Shown here one piece after another: positions 1-6,660 of a stretch of DNA of 10,545 nucleotides. The notes below the pieces were generated by a model. The model made no database searches, was not told where the DNA came from, and worked only from the letters and a program-made list of their open reading frames with translations. Each line of letters opens with the position of its first letter. Position 1 is the stretch's first letter. A program made the position numbers and the translations under genes. Source of the stretch: Aquificales bacterium (GTDB lineage: Bacteria; Aquificota; Aquificia; Aquificales; Aquificaceae); the NCBI GenBank assembly GCA_015491275.1, contig WFWF01000026.1, positions 1 through 10,545 on the forward strand, in the 5' to 3' direction.

Positions 1-1885
1 CCATTTGTACATTGTGTTTATTCTGGGTTACTATACAATCAGGACCGCTACCCTGATTCATTATAGTTATACCGTGACATACACTACATGCCCTTTGAAC
101 TATATCCCTTCCAGTCCATGTGGATACATCGGTTGTTTGTGTGGGATCCGCTACTGTAGTTAAGTAGTTAATGATAGCTGATGCATACTGTCCGTCAAGA
201 CCTCCTGGTATTTCACAACCTTCCGTATTTATCATCCTGTCAAGGGTTTGATACCATGCGTTGTTATCTTTACCCTGTAGGAGCTCAAAGGCATGCTGAT
301 AAGGATGTCTTGTTACAACAACCGAAGAAGCTGTAATTGTTCCATCTGTTTGAAGCCCTCCTACTATAACACCGTGACATGTATTACATGCCCACTGTGT
401 AAGGAAGGCACCGTCCGTGGGCAGGTTGGTGGAAGTTACCCCCGTACCGTAATTGGTTGCAAGCCATGAGGCAAAGGCTGTTTTTGCAACTCCCCTCGGA
501 TCTGAAGGATCTAAGGGTAAAGTACATCCTTCAACACCTATCATCCTTTCTATTGTTTTCTCCCATCCCTGTTGTGTTTTGCCCTGAAGTAGAGCCATAT
601 CCCTACCTATGGGCATGAATGTAACCCTGTTTTGTTTTACTACATTATTAATATTTGTGGCATCTATACCCACGGTTATACCGTGACATTGACCGCATGT
701 TAACTTTATGGCTTCTGCTGTATCCACAAAGTCACTTAATGCATACTCTTGAACCGTAGTAGAACCCGAGCCAAAGTTTTGGTCAAGATAGGTAGCCATC
801 TTATCTATAGCACAATCTTCAAGACACTTTTGAGTGGGTGTTGCTCCGCATCTACAAGAATCAGCGGAATCCGTTAAATTGGGGAGCTGGGCTCCGTTTG
901 AATATACCATCCTTCTTATTGTTCTTTCCCAACCTTTTTTGGTCTTTTTACCTATAACCACAACATCCCACAAGGTTTGTGCATCTGAGACCCTTACTTT
1001 GTTTTTACCTACAAGGATACCGTGACATATCGTACATGTGTTGCTCACTATGGTTTGTGCAGCATTGGCTGAGGATAGATCAACGGTCGGTTTGGTACCA
1101 CAATTTGCACATCCGGGTCCGTAATTTTGTGTAAGATGACATACTATCTTTTCAAAGACGGTGGCTGTGTTAAGGTTGTTGTTAACCCATGTACAGTCAA
1201 CCACACCCGTTATTATGCCTGCCTGACCCTCATCCCTTATTTTTAAGCAATCCGCCTCTGTTAGCGTAGGAGTTGCATTTGTATTTGTATGATACTGAGC
1301 ACCATCGGGAATAGCACAACCGTTCTTCTTTATCATCCTACATACAACGAATTCCCACTCCCACTGCTGTTTTCCGTCAATAAGATTAATGGGACCATTC
1401 AAGGGACTTGTGGTTGTCAGTGCATTTCCGTTGATGCTCAGATTATGACAAGGACCGCAAGCCATTGTAAATAGCTGTGCTGGATCTGTCGGCAGGGCTT
1501 TTGCGCTAACAGTATTCGGACCGAAGTTTTCCGAAAGCCAGGTTACTATCATATTGTAGGTGTCACCGCCTATACCCCCCGGAACATTACAGCCGTTTTC
1601 CTGGATCATCCTCGCCACGGTTTTTTCCCAACCGTCCCTTGTTTTACCGTCCAGCAGCTTTACATCCCAGCCTGTAGGACCGCTTGTTATGCGTTTGTTA
1701 CCTATAACTATACCGTGACATGCACCACAATTTTGTGATATGTAGGAAGGCACATTCGGCTGTGCTTTGGAAAGATTTGTGTCTATGGGGATATAGTCCT
1801 TACTCCCGCTACCCCCACAGCTTGCAAGCATAAATATGCCCACTATTAAAGAGGGTAATATCCATAATTTTTTCTTCATACCCAT
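1..1885 (-). CDS. Tandem-repeat multihaem cytochrome c lipoprotein (3' end beyond window)
   Basis: Partial gene: 628 codons are visible with no in-frame stop, and it runs off the left edge. The first 23 residues form a lipoprotein signal: MGMKKK, a hydrophobic stretch, then the lipobox L20-A21-S22-C23 followed by Gly-Gly, which favours the outer membrane over retention in the inner membrane. Six CxxCH haem c sites start at residues 53, 143, 284, 397, 500 and 600. Each opens a repeat of about 90-140 residues: CxxCHG, a basic/hydrophobic stretch, GK(T)xxGWExTxxRM(I/V), often GC(x)(I/V/L)P, then a (W/Y)L...(N)(F/Y)G end. The Met of RM lies 36-47 residues after the haem His (93, 184, 326, 448, 551) and is a plausible axial ligand. 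The pattern recalls the haem-binding domain of the quinohaemoprotein amine dehydrogenase alpha subunit (PF09098). The role is probably periplasmic or surface electron transfer; the partner is unknown. ATG 1885 fits the ribosome binding site better than ATG 1879. Confidence 0.9.
   Translation of the reverse strand, partial: MGMKKKLWILPSLIVGIFMLASCGGSGSKDYIPIDTNLSKAQPNVPSYISQNCGACHGIVIGNKRITSGPTGWDVKLLDGKTRDGWEKTVARMIQENGCNVPGGIGGDTYNMIVTWLSENFGPNTVSAKALPTDPAQLFTMACGPCHNLSINGNALTTTSPLNGPINLIDGKQQWEWEFVVCRMIKKNGCAIPDGAQYHTNTNATPTLTEADCLKIRDEGQAGIITGVVDCTWVNNNLNTATVFEKIVCHLTQNYGPGCANCGTKPTVDLSSANAAQTIVSNTCTICHGILVGKNKVRVSDAQTLWDVVVIGKKTKKGWERTIRRMVYSNGAQLPNLTDSADSCRCGATPTQKCLEDCAIDKMATYLDQNFGSGSTTVQEYALSDFVDTAEAIKLTCGQCHGITVGIDATNINNVVKQNRVTFMPIGRDMALLQGKTQQGWEKTIERMIGVEGCTLPLDPSDPRGVAKTAFASWLATNYGTGVTSTNLPTDGAFLTQWACNTCHGVIVGGLQTDGTITASSVVVTRHPYQHAFELLQGKDNNAWYQTLDRMINTEGCEIPGGLDGQYASAIINYLTTVADPTQTTDVSTWTGRDIVQRACSVCHGITIMNQGSGPDCIVTQNKHNVQM
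2..1729 (-). repeat. Six tandem single-haem domain repeats within the cytochrome gene
   Basis: These are repeats at the protein level, diverged at the DNA level. On the plus strand the haem sites show as recurring RTG-RCA-N6-RCA patterns ending at 88, 388, 697, 1036, 1459 and 1729, all in one frame. Start-to-start distances are 90, 141, 113, 103 and 100 residues. Repeat 2 is enlarged by a Thr/Asn/Cys-containing insertion after its GC(x)IP motif. Repeat 3 has Ala in place of the conserved Cys and carries its own Cys cluster (residues 344, 346, 354, 358). Repeat 6 is cut by the window edge. Confidence 0.85.
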
Positions 1886-1892
1886 ACAAGTA

Positions 1893-1900
1893 CCCTCCTT
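1893..1900 (-). promoter_or_regulatory. Ribosome binding site of the cytochrome gene
   Basis: AAGGAGGG, read on the minus strand, lies 7 nt before ATG 1885. This near-perfect Shine-Dalgarno decides the start: the alternative ATG at 1879 would be 13 nt away. Confidence 0.85.
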
Positions 1901-1922
1901 TTGTTCAATAAGTTTCTATTTT

Positions 1923-1951
1923 AATATACTTTCTAAATGGGTGAGTGGCAA
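1923..1951 (-). promoter_or_regulatory. Sigma-70-type promoter for the cytochrome gene
   Basis: On the minus strand, -35 TTGCCA (1951-1946, 5 of 6 to consensus) and -10 TATATT (1928-1923, 5 of 6) are separated by exactly 17 nt. Transcription would begin near 1916 and leave a leader of about 30 nt containing the strong ribosome binding site. It occupies the 91-bp gap shared with divergent trpD. Confidence 0.7.
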
Positions 1952-1963
1952 ATAAAGATGATT

Positions 1964-1969
1964 TATAAT
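1964..1969 (+). promoter_or_regulatory. Possible -10 box for trpD, giving a leaderless mRNA
   Basis: TATAAT matches the -10 consensus exactly. The usual spacing puts the transcript start at about 1976-1977, on the trpD ATG itself. No convincing -35 is seen 16-18 nt upstream, and no Shine-Dalgarno precedes the gene. A second TATAAT at 1973-1978 overlaps the start codon and is too late to serve this start. Confidence 0.4.
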
Positions 1970-1976
1970 CCTTATA

Positions 1977-2999
1977 ATGGGAATGATTAAGGATTACATA
2001 AGGAAAATATCTGAATATAAGAATCTGACCGAGGAAGAAGCATACAATCTTATAAAGGCAATAATTGAGGGGAAAGTCAGCCATGCACAGATAGGTGCGG
2101 TATTGATGGGTTTAAAAATGAAGGGCGAGGATGTTAGTGAAATTAAGGGAACCGCAAGGGTTATGAGGGAAAAGGCAAAGAAACTTCCCGTCAGTGATCC
2201 GGAAAACCTTCTTGATACATGCGGTACCGGCGGTGATAATGTGGGAACTTTTAATATATCAACAGTTACCGCCTTTGTTGTTGCGGGTGCAGGCGGAATG
2301 GTTGCAAAGCACGGAAACAGATCCATATCTTCCAAGTGCGGTAGTGCTGATTTCCTTGAAATGGCGGGTGCAAAGATAGATATAGAGCCGGAGAGTATGG
2401 CAAAGATACTTGAGGAGATAGGTATAGGGTTTATGTTTGCTCCTATATATCATCCCGCTATGAAAAATGTGATGGGTCCCCGTAAGGAGATAGGGATAAG
2501 AAGTATATTTAATCTTGTGGGACCATTGTCAAACCCCGCGGGTGCGGGAAGGCAACTATTGGGCGTATTCTCAGCTGATCTTGTGGAAAAACTTATAAAT
2601 GTCCTTAAGGATTTGGGTGTTAAAAGGGCATTTGTTGTTCACGGTGAAGACGGTATAGATGAGGTTTCCCTTTCTGCTCCTACCATAGTGGGTGAGTTGA
2701 AAGACGGCAGTATAAATATTTATAAGTTTGAACCGGAGGAGCTAGGTTTTAAGAGGATAGTTCTTGAGGATATATGTGTTAAGTCTCCTGAGGATAGTGT
2801 TGAGGCAGGGCTTTCTGTTTTAAGGGGTGAAGAGGGTCCCTATCTTGATATGGTTCTGCTTAATTCCGCTTTCGGGATAGTTGCGTGCGATATAACGGAT
2901 GATCTTAAGGAGGCTGTTGATATAGCAAGAGAATCTATAAAGAGCGGTAAGGCTAAGGAAAAACTTGATAGATTTATAGAGCTTACCCGAAAGTTTTGA
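1977..2999 (+). CDS. trpD: Anthranilate phosphoribosyltransferase
   Basis: Transfers phosphoribose from PRPP to anthranilate, the second committed step of tryptophan synthesis from chorismate; cytoplasmic. At 340 residues it is the normal family length. The helical N-terminal domain (about 1-70) is followed by the PRPP-binding signature DTCGTGGD at 80-87, the KHGNRS...CGSAD segment at 111-125 that contacts PRPP and anthranilate, the GPRKEIGIR...GPLSNP segment at 167-187, and the metal-binding DEVSL at 228-232. All expected motifs are intact. An in-frame TGA at 1959-1961 bars an upstream start; ATG 1977 is taken, though ATG 1983 (third residue) is also possible. No Shine-Dalgarno is visible, which fits leaderless translation. 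It is followed with no gap by mqnA, another chorismate-linked enzyme. No other trp genes are in the window. Confidence 0.97.
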   Translation: MGMIKDYIRKISEYKNLTEEEAYNLIKAIIEGKVSHAQIGAVLMGLKMKGEDVSEIKGTARVMREKAKKLPVSDPENLLDTCGTGGDNVGTFNISTVTAFVVAGAGGMVAKHGNRSISSKCGSADFLEMAGAKIDIEPESMAKILEEIGIGFMFAPIYHPAMKNVMGPRKEIGIRSIFNLVGPLSNPAGAGRQLLGVFSADLVEKLINVLKDLGVKRAFVVHGEDGIDEVSLSAPTIVGELKDGSINIYKFEPEELGFKRIVLEDICVKSPEDSVEAGLSVLRGEEGPYLDMVLLNSAFGIVACDITDDLKEAVDIARESIKSGKAKEKLDRFIELTRKF

Positions 3000-3767
3000 A
3001 TGCTTAGAATAGGAAAGGTTTATTATCTAAATACATTACCTTTATTTGAGTTTCTTGATTGCGGATTTGTTGAATTGGTTGAAGGTTCCCCCTCGGAACT
3101 CGTACACCTGTTAAGGAATGGCGAGATTGACGGAGGTATAGTATCCTCCGTTGAGTACTTCCTGAACGGTGATAATTACTGCGTTCTGCCTGATATATCT
3201 ATATCCTCTAAGAGGAAAATATGCTCGGTAACTATCTTTTCTAAAAAACCTTTGTGGGAAGTGGGTAAGTTTTTTATAACTCCCGAGTCTTTAACATCAA
3301 GGATATTTTCCTTATATCTTTTAAGATATATTTACGGTGTTCAGGTTAAAGAAGTAAAAAATAAAGAAGAGGCGGATGCTATCCTTTTGATAGGCGATGA
3401 TGCCCTTTCAGAAACACGCGAGGGTAGATACCCTTTTGTTTATGACCTTGCCGAAGAATGGTACAGGATATTCAGACTTCCCTTCATATTTGCCCTTTTC
3501 CTTTTCAGAAAGGATATTGTTAAATCAAGACATAGGGAGATACATATATTTAAAGAACAAGTAATAGGGTCTATAAGCAAATTTTATAATAAGCTGAAGA
3601 AGGGAGAAATCTCCTTTGACTCTGATTATATTGATAAATATTTTTTAAACTGCATTGATTACTCCCTCACCGAGGAACATAAGATGTCCCTCTGGAAGCT
3701 GAAGGATATAGTCGGTCTTTTCCAGCCTCTCAAAGGAAAGAACCCGCCTTGCACTTGGTGTTTATAA
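3000..3767 (+). CDS. mqnA: Chorismate dehydratase, futalosine menaquinone pathway
   Basis: Converts chorismate to 3-enolpyruvylbenzoate, the first step of the futalosine route to menaquinone; cytoplasmic, with a periplasmic-binding-protein-like two-lobe fold. Visible family segments: IGKVYYLNTLP at 4-14 with the conserved Asn 11, GSPSEL at 29-34, GEIDGGIVSSVEY at 41-53, SISS...SVTIFSKKP at 67-84, LTS at 98-100, LLIGDDAL at 129-136, and DLAEEW...LPFIFAL at 149-166. At 255 residues it is slightly shorter than many homologues. Its ATG begins on the base after the trpD stop (TGAATG) with no clear Shine-Dalgarno, so translation probably re-initiates from trpD. The last 38 bp overlap the 3' end of hpf on the other strand, and the protein ends in an unusual CTWC (251-254). 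The gene implies menaquinone as a respiratory quinone. Confidence 0.93.
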   Translation: MLRIGKVYYLNTLPLFEFLDCGFVELVEGSPSELVHLLRNGEIDGGIVSSVEYFLNGDNYCVLPDISISSKRKICSVTIFSKKPLWEVGKFFITPESLTSRIFSLYLLRYIYGVQVKEVKNKEEADAILLIGDDALSETREGRYPFVYDLAEEWYRIFRLPFIFALFLFRKDIVKSRHREIHIFKEQVIGSISKFYNKLKKGEISFDSDYIDKYFLNCIDYSLTEEHKMSLWKLKDIVGLFQPLKGKNPPCTWCL

Positions 3768-4341
3768 TACCGTAGTTTCCTCCCTTCTTTCTATATGCTA
3801 TCCTCAACTCTCCCGTTTCCATATCCACAAAGGGCATAAAGAAGGCTCCTGATTCTTTCAGTTCCATTATTGCATCTTCAACACTCATGGGCTTTTCTAT
3901 ACTCAATTCCTCTTCCACAACAAGTGGTCTTTCTCTTTCCTCTGGCGGAAGGGGTTGGGGTGTGTGCATCTCTTCCTTTATTTTTGCACTTTTCCTTCTC
4001 AGTTCCAATCTCCTCTGTTTTAGTTTTATAAGTTGTCTTTCAACCTCATCCAAAACCTTATCAAGGGCTGTGAATACATCCGGATCTTCCTCCCATGCAT
4101 GTATAGCACCACCGCCCGCGGTCTTCAGATATATATCAAGATCAACCCTGTACATGGTAGGATGGCTTTCACCTGCAAAATCTTTATGCTTTGACCTTAC
4201 ACTTGAGAGGGTTACTATTGTCTCTATTTGATCTTCCCCGGCTTCTTTAAGATACCTGTTAAATCTGCTTAGTTTACCTTCAATAAAGCTTTTCATTGCT
4301 TCAGTAAATTCAATATCCTTTCCCCTGAATTCAATATTCAT
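3730..4341 (-). CDS. hpf: Long-form ribosome hibernation promoting factor
   Basis: Binds the 30S subunit near the decoding site and, in long-form proteins, pairs ribosomes into inactive 100S dimers during stress or stationary phase. The N-terminal S30AE domain (about residues 1-115) begins MNIEFRGKDIEFT and is followed by a charged, Pro-rich linker (about 116-138) and the C-terminal dimerisation domain (about 139-195: VVEEE...SVEDAI...GAFFMPFVDMETGEL...YRKKGGNYGIINT). The start is set at ATG 4341: it gives the family's usual beginning, has GGAGG 8 nt upstream, and forms an ATGA overlap with the preceding stop. The longer reading from ATG 4356 adds only MEVKG and has no such support. The product is 203 residues. 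The tail KCKAGSFL after the normal family end lies in the region overlapping mqnA. Last gene of the five-gene minus-strand operon. Confidence 0.93.
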   Translation of the reverse strand: MNIEFRGKDIEFTEAMKSFIEGKLSRFNRYLKEAGEDQIETIVTLSSVRSKHKDFAGESHPTMYRVDLDIYLKTAGGGAIHAWEEDPDVFTALDKVLDEVERQLIKLKQRRLELRRKSAKIKEEMHTPQPLPPEERERPLVVEEELSIEKPMSVEDAIMELKESGAFFMPFVDMETGELRIAYRKKGGNYGIINTKCKAGSFL

Positions 4342-5837
4342 TCCCTTAACCTCCATATTCTGAATCCGGGTTTATTTAAAATTCTACCCTTTCTTACACC
4401 ACTTTTGAAGGGTTGACTTTCTTCAAAACCTTCTGATACAAATATTGTATTGTCGCTAACCGTATTTGTTATTTCAACTCTTATTCCCATGAAGTTGGAG
4501 TTCTCTTTGATACCGAGCATTTCCGCTGTTTTTTTATTAATATACACCTTTTGTTCCTTCTCAAGTCCGTGAAGCCAAGGGTACCAGTGTCCCCATATCT
4601 CAACTGGAGAATCCCCGACAATTACATATATATCTCCGTCCCTTACATTGTCTTCTTCCCGTATATTGATTTCCGAGTCCCTTATATCATTTTTATAAAT
4701 TGTAGGCTCTTCTTGCCCACTTGTATCAAATATGTAACTAATAGTATCTTCAACCGTGTATGGAAAATTTTGAAGCTTAACACTTTTAGTCTCATAAGCA
4801 AAGGGATTAAAGAGTGGGGTGGCTTTCCTTTCTTTGAAAAGGGGCAAAGGTATTATTGCATTGCTGTTTATTGCGGTGAAATCCGGGAAAAGGCTGAAGG
4901 AGATCCTTTCCTGATTTTCAGGAAGATTATTGAATTCGTAAAGGGTGTTATCCACCGAAATGACCAAATCGTGACTTTCCAGATTTATATCTTTAAGCTC
5001 TTTTATCTTTATATTTGTTATATTTCCTATAAAGGCGTACTCTGTTCCGTACGATGTTCTCAGATGTTTTATAAAGCCTATTACAAAATACCTGAGAGGC
5101 GATTTGAGAAGGGTTTCACTTACTATAATGAGACTTTCTTTTGTGGTTTCAAGGAAAGTTTTTAATCTATTCCACGGTTCATCCTTTCCTTCTAGTATGT
5201 TTTTAAGGGTATTTTTAAGTTGATAAGGGTTCATCAGAAAATTTTTACTTGCTTTAGCGGACAGGGTGTTGTACCTTGAGGATATATTAACAAGGTATGC
5301 TCCCTTTTCCACCGCGTCCATGATCCATCTTGTTGCCATAACTTCCGAATTAACAGGATCGGTTTCCAGGGCTATTATAATCTTCATATTTGACCATTCA
5401 TAGGGAGGCACGGATGAAGGTCTAAAGGGCAGAAACACACCTGTTGTGTATATATCTTTTGTAAGCTTTTTCAATACCTTGTAATCTTCAACGGTTGAGA
5501 ATTTGCCCATAATAACCGCGGTTTTCTTTATTGGCCTTTTTGACAAAAGTGACTTAACTTCTTCTATATCACTTTTTATGAATTCTTTTTCTCTTTTTAT
5601 CATAATGTTCTTTATCCTATAAGGAAGTTTGTCAGTTTCACCTACAAGGGCTATTCCCTTATTACACAGACTTCCTACGGAATTTTTATCATAGGGATGC
5701 CCGTATATGTCAACAATTTCTTTATCCTTCATATAAGCAATAAAACCGCAATGGCAACCGCACACTAAACAATAACCACAAACTTCATTGTTAAACTTTT
5801 TTACACTTAGGGAAACATCCGTGGGTTTCAGGTTCAC
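4338..5837 (-). CDS. Short molybdopterin-oxidoreductase-like protein with one Fe-S site
   Basis: 499 residues resembling the DMSO reductase/formate dehydrogenase fold, reduced in length (family members usually exceed 650). The N-terminus has the canonical [4Fe-4S] pattern C23-x2-C26-x3-C30-x27-C58, with extra C20 and C28, then KG as is typical. A middle segment (about 155-220, ALETDPVNSE...GAYLVNISSRYNT) matches the pterin-dinucleotide-binding region. A C-terminal segment (about 400-470, VIVGDSPVEIWGHWYPWLHG...AEMLGI) resembles the molydopterin dinucleotide-binding domain. All six Cys lie within the first 58 residues, so no Cys or selenocysteine is available to ligate Mo or W. There is no Tat signal; it is probably cytoplasmic. 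FwdB-like and NuoG-like roles are both possible, and the substrate is unknown. The start is GTG at 5837, overlapping the fabI stop as GTGA, with AAAGAGG 10 nt upstream; its stop overlaps the hpf start as ATGA. Confidence 0.75.
   Translation of the reverse strand: MNLKPTDVSLSVKKFNNEVCGYCLVCGCHCGFIAYMKDKEIVDIYGHPYDKNSVGSLCNKGIALVGETDKLPYRIKNIMIKREKEFIKSDIEEVKSLLSKRPIKKTAVIMGKFSTVEDYKVLKKLTKDIYTTGVFLPFRPSSVPPYEWSNMKIIIALETDPVNSEVMATRWIMDAVEKGAYLVNISSRYNTLSAKASKNFLMNPYQLKNTLKNILEGKDEPWNRLKTFLETTKESLIIVSETLLKSPLRYFVIGFIKHLRTSYGTEYAFIGNITNIKIKELKDINLESHDLVISVDNTLYEFNNLPENQERISFSLFPDFTAINSNAIIPLPLFKERKATPLFNPFAYETKSVKLQNFPYTVEDTISYIFDTSGQEEPTIYKNDIRDSEINIREEDNVRDGDIYVIVGDSPVEIWGHWYPWLHGLEKEQKVYINKKTAEMLGIKENSNFMGIRVEITNTVSDNTIFVSEGFEESQPFKSGVRKGRILNKPGFRIWRLRE
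4350..4354 (-). promoter_or_regulatory. Ribosome binding site that fixes the hpf start
   Basis: GGAGG on the minus strand sits 8 nt before ATG 4341, inside the end of the upstream gene. It overlaps the competing ATG at 4356, so it cannot serve that start. Confidence 0.75.
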
Positions 5838-6646
5838 TTCTCAAAAACCTCTTTCTTTATCTCTTCTTCTTTACCAAAAACCCCCATTATATGGTATCCG
5901 TAATCCACATGTATAACTTCGCCGGTTATTGCCCTCGCTTTTTCACTGCACAAGAACACTGCAACATCTCCCACATCTTCTATTGTTGTAGGTTTGCCGA
6001 AGGGATTTACTTTTATGGAATGTTCCATCAAAAGATGGAATCCCGTAATACTGAAAGCTGCAAGGGTTCTTATAGGACCCGCGGATATACAGTTTATCCT
6101 GTGACCTAATTTTGCTATATCGTATGCGAGGTATCTTACTGAACTTTCAAGGGCTGCTTTTGCCACGCCCATAACATTGTAATGAGGGACCACCTTTTCT
6201 GCACCGTAGTATGAAAGGGTTAGAATAGATCCGTTTCTTCCTTCCATAAGTGGAAGCAACTCCCTTACGAGTGCGGTTAGGGAATAGACGGAAACCTCCA
6301 TAGCTATTTTAAAGCCTTCTCTGGAAGTATTAAGATAAGCGTTCTTAAACTCTTCCTTTGGAGCGTATGCTATTGAGTGTATTATTATGTCAAGGACGCC
6401 CCACCTTTCCTTGATGGCTTCTTTTAAATTTCTTATATCTTCATCGGAGGTTACATCACACTTAACAAGAAAATCCGTCTCAAGGGTTTCGGCTATTGAC
6501 CTTACCCTTTTAAGCAAATTTTCATTTGCATAGGCTATACATAAATCCACGCCTTCTTCTTTAAAGGCTTTTGCTATACCGTAAGCTATACTTTTGTCGT
6601 TAGCTATACCTGTAATCAGGGCTTTTTTCCCTTCAAGCAGAGCCAT
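5834..6646 (-). CDS. fabI: Enoyl-ACP reductase (NADH), FabI
   Basis: Reduces trans-2-enoyl-ACP to acyl-ACP, the last step of each fatty-acid elongation round; a cytoplasmic tetramer and the usual triclosan target. It is a 270-residue short-chain dehydrogenase-type Rossmann protein. The nucleotide-binding start is GIANDKSIAYGIA (13-25), CDVTSDED is at 63-70 and HSIAYAP at 90-96. The FabI-specific catalytic set Y146, Y156 and K163 (Y-x6-K) falls at the same numbers as in the E. coli enzyme. ISAGPIRTLAA at 187-197 is the conserved loop before the substrate flap. Residue 93 is Ala where E. coli has Gly, a substitution common in other FabIs. AAAGGAGGT, 5 nt before ATG 6646, is a strong ribosome binding site. 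The gap to the upstream aldolase gene is 12 nt, and its own stop overlaps the next GTG start. Confidence 0.97.
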   Translation of the reverse strand: MALLEGKKALITGIANDKSIAYGIAKAFKEEGVDLCIAYANENLLKRVRSIAETLETDFLVKCDVTSDEDIRNLKEAIKERWGVLDIIIHSIAYAPKEEFKNAYLNTSREGFKIAMEVSVYSLTALVRELLPLMEGRNGSILTLSYYGAEKVVPHYNVMGVAKAALESSVRYLAYDIAKLGHRINCISAGPIRTLAAFSITGFHLLMEHSIKVNPFGKPTTIEDVGDVAVFLCSEKARAITGEVIHVDYGYHIMGVFGKEEEIKKEVFEK

Positions 6647-6651
6647 AAACT

Positions 6652-6660
6652 ACCTCCTTT
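6652..6660 (-). promoter_or_regulatory. Ribosome binding site of fabI
   Basis: AAAGGAGGT on the minus strand is a full anti-16S match 5 nt before ATG 6646. It overlaps the TAA stop of the upstream aldolase gene (6661-6659), which supports coupled translation. Confidence 0.85.

Noticed and set aside
834..1474. Two short plus-strand open frames (834-1025 and 1289-1474)
   Set aside because: They lie antisense within the cytochrome gene, lack ribosome binding sites and have no recognisable protein features.
60..1730. Recurring 'ccgtgacat' strings spaced 100-400 bp apart, resembling direct repeats or a degenerate CRISPR array
   Set aside because: They are reverse complements of ATGTCACGG, the second Cys, His and Gly codons of CxxCHG haem sites in one open minus-strand frame. 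Spacing is far too long and irregular for CRISPR.
1886..1976. A trp leader, attenuator or riboswitch upstream of trpD
   Set aside because: The gap is only 91 bp, is largely filled by the cytochrome promoter and leader, and has no Trp-codon leader peptide or clear alternative hairpins.
3714..3740. Possible hairpin TTTTCC/GGAAAG near the mqnA-hpf junction as a terminator
   Set aside because: The stem is about six mostly A-T or G-T pairs with an 11-nt loop, no T-run follows, and it lies within coding sequence.
4551..5165. A 204-codon plus-strand open frame
   Set aside because: It is antisense to the molybdopterin-like gene, which has Fe-S and pterin-binding motifs, 4-nt overlaps with both neighbours and a ribosome binding site. 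The antisense product is Tyr/Phe/Ile-rich without domain features.
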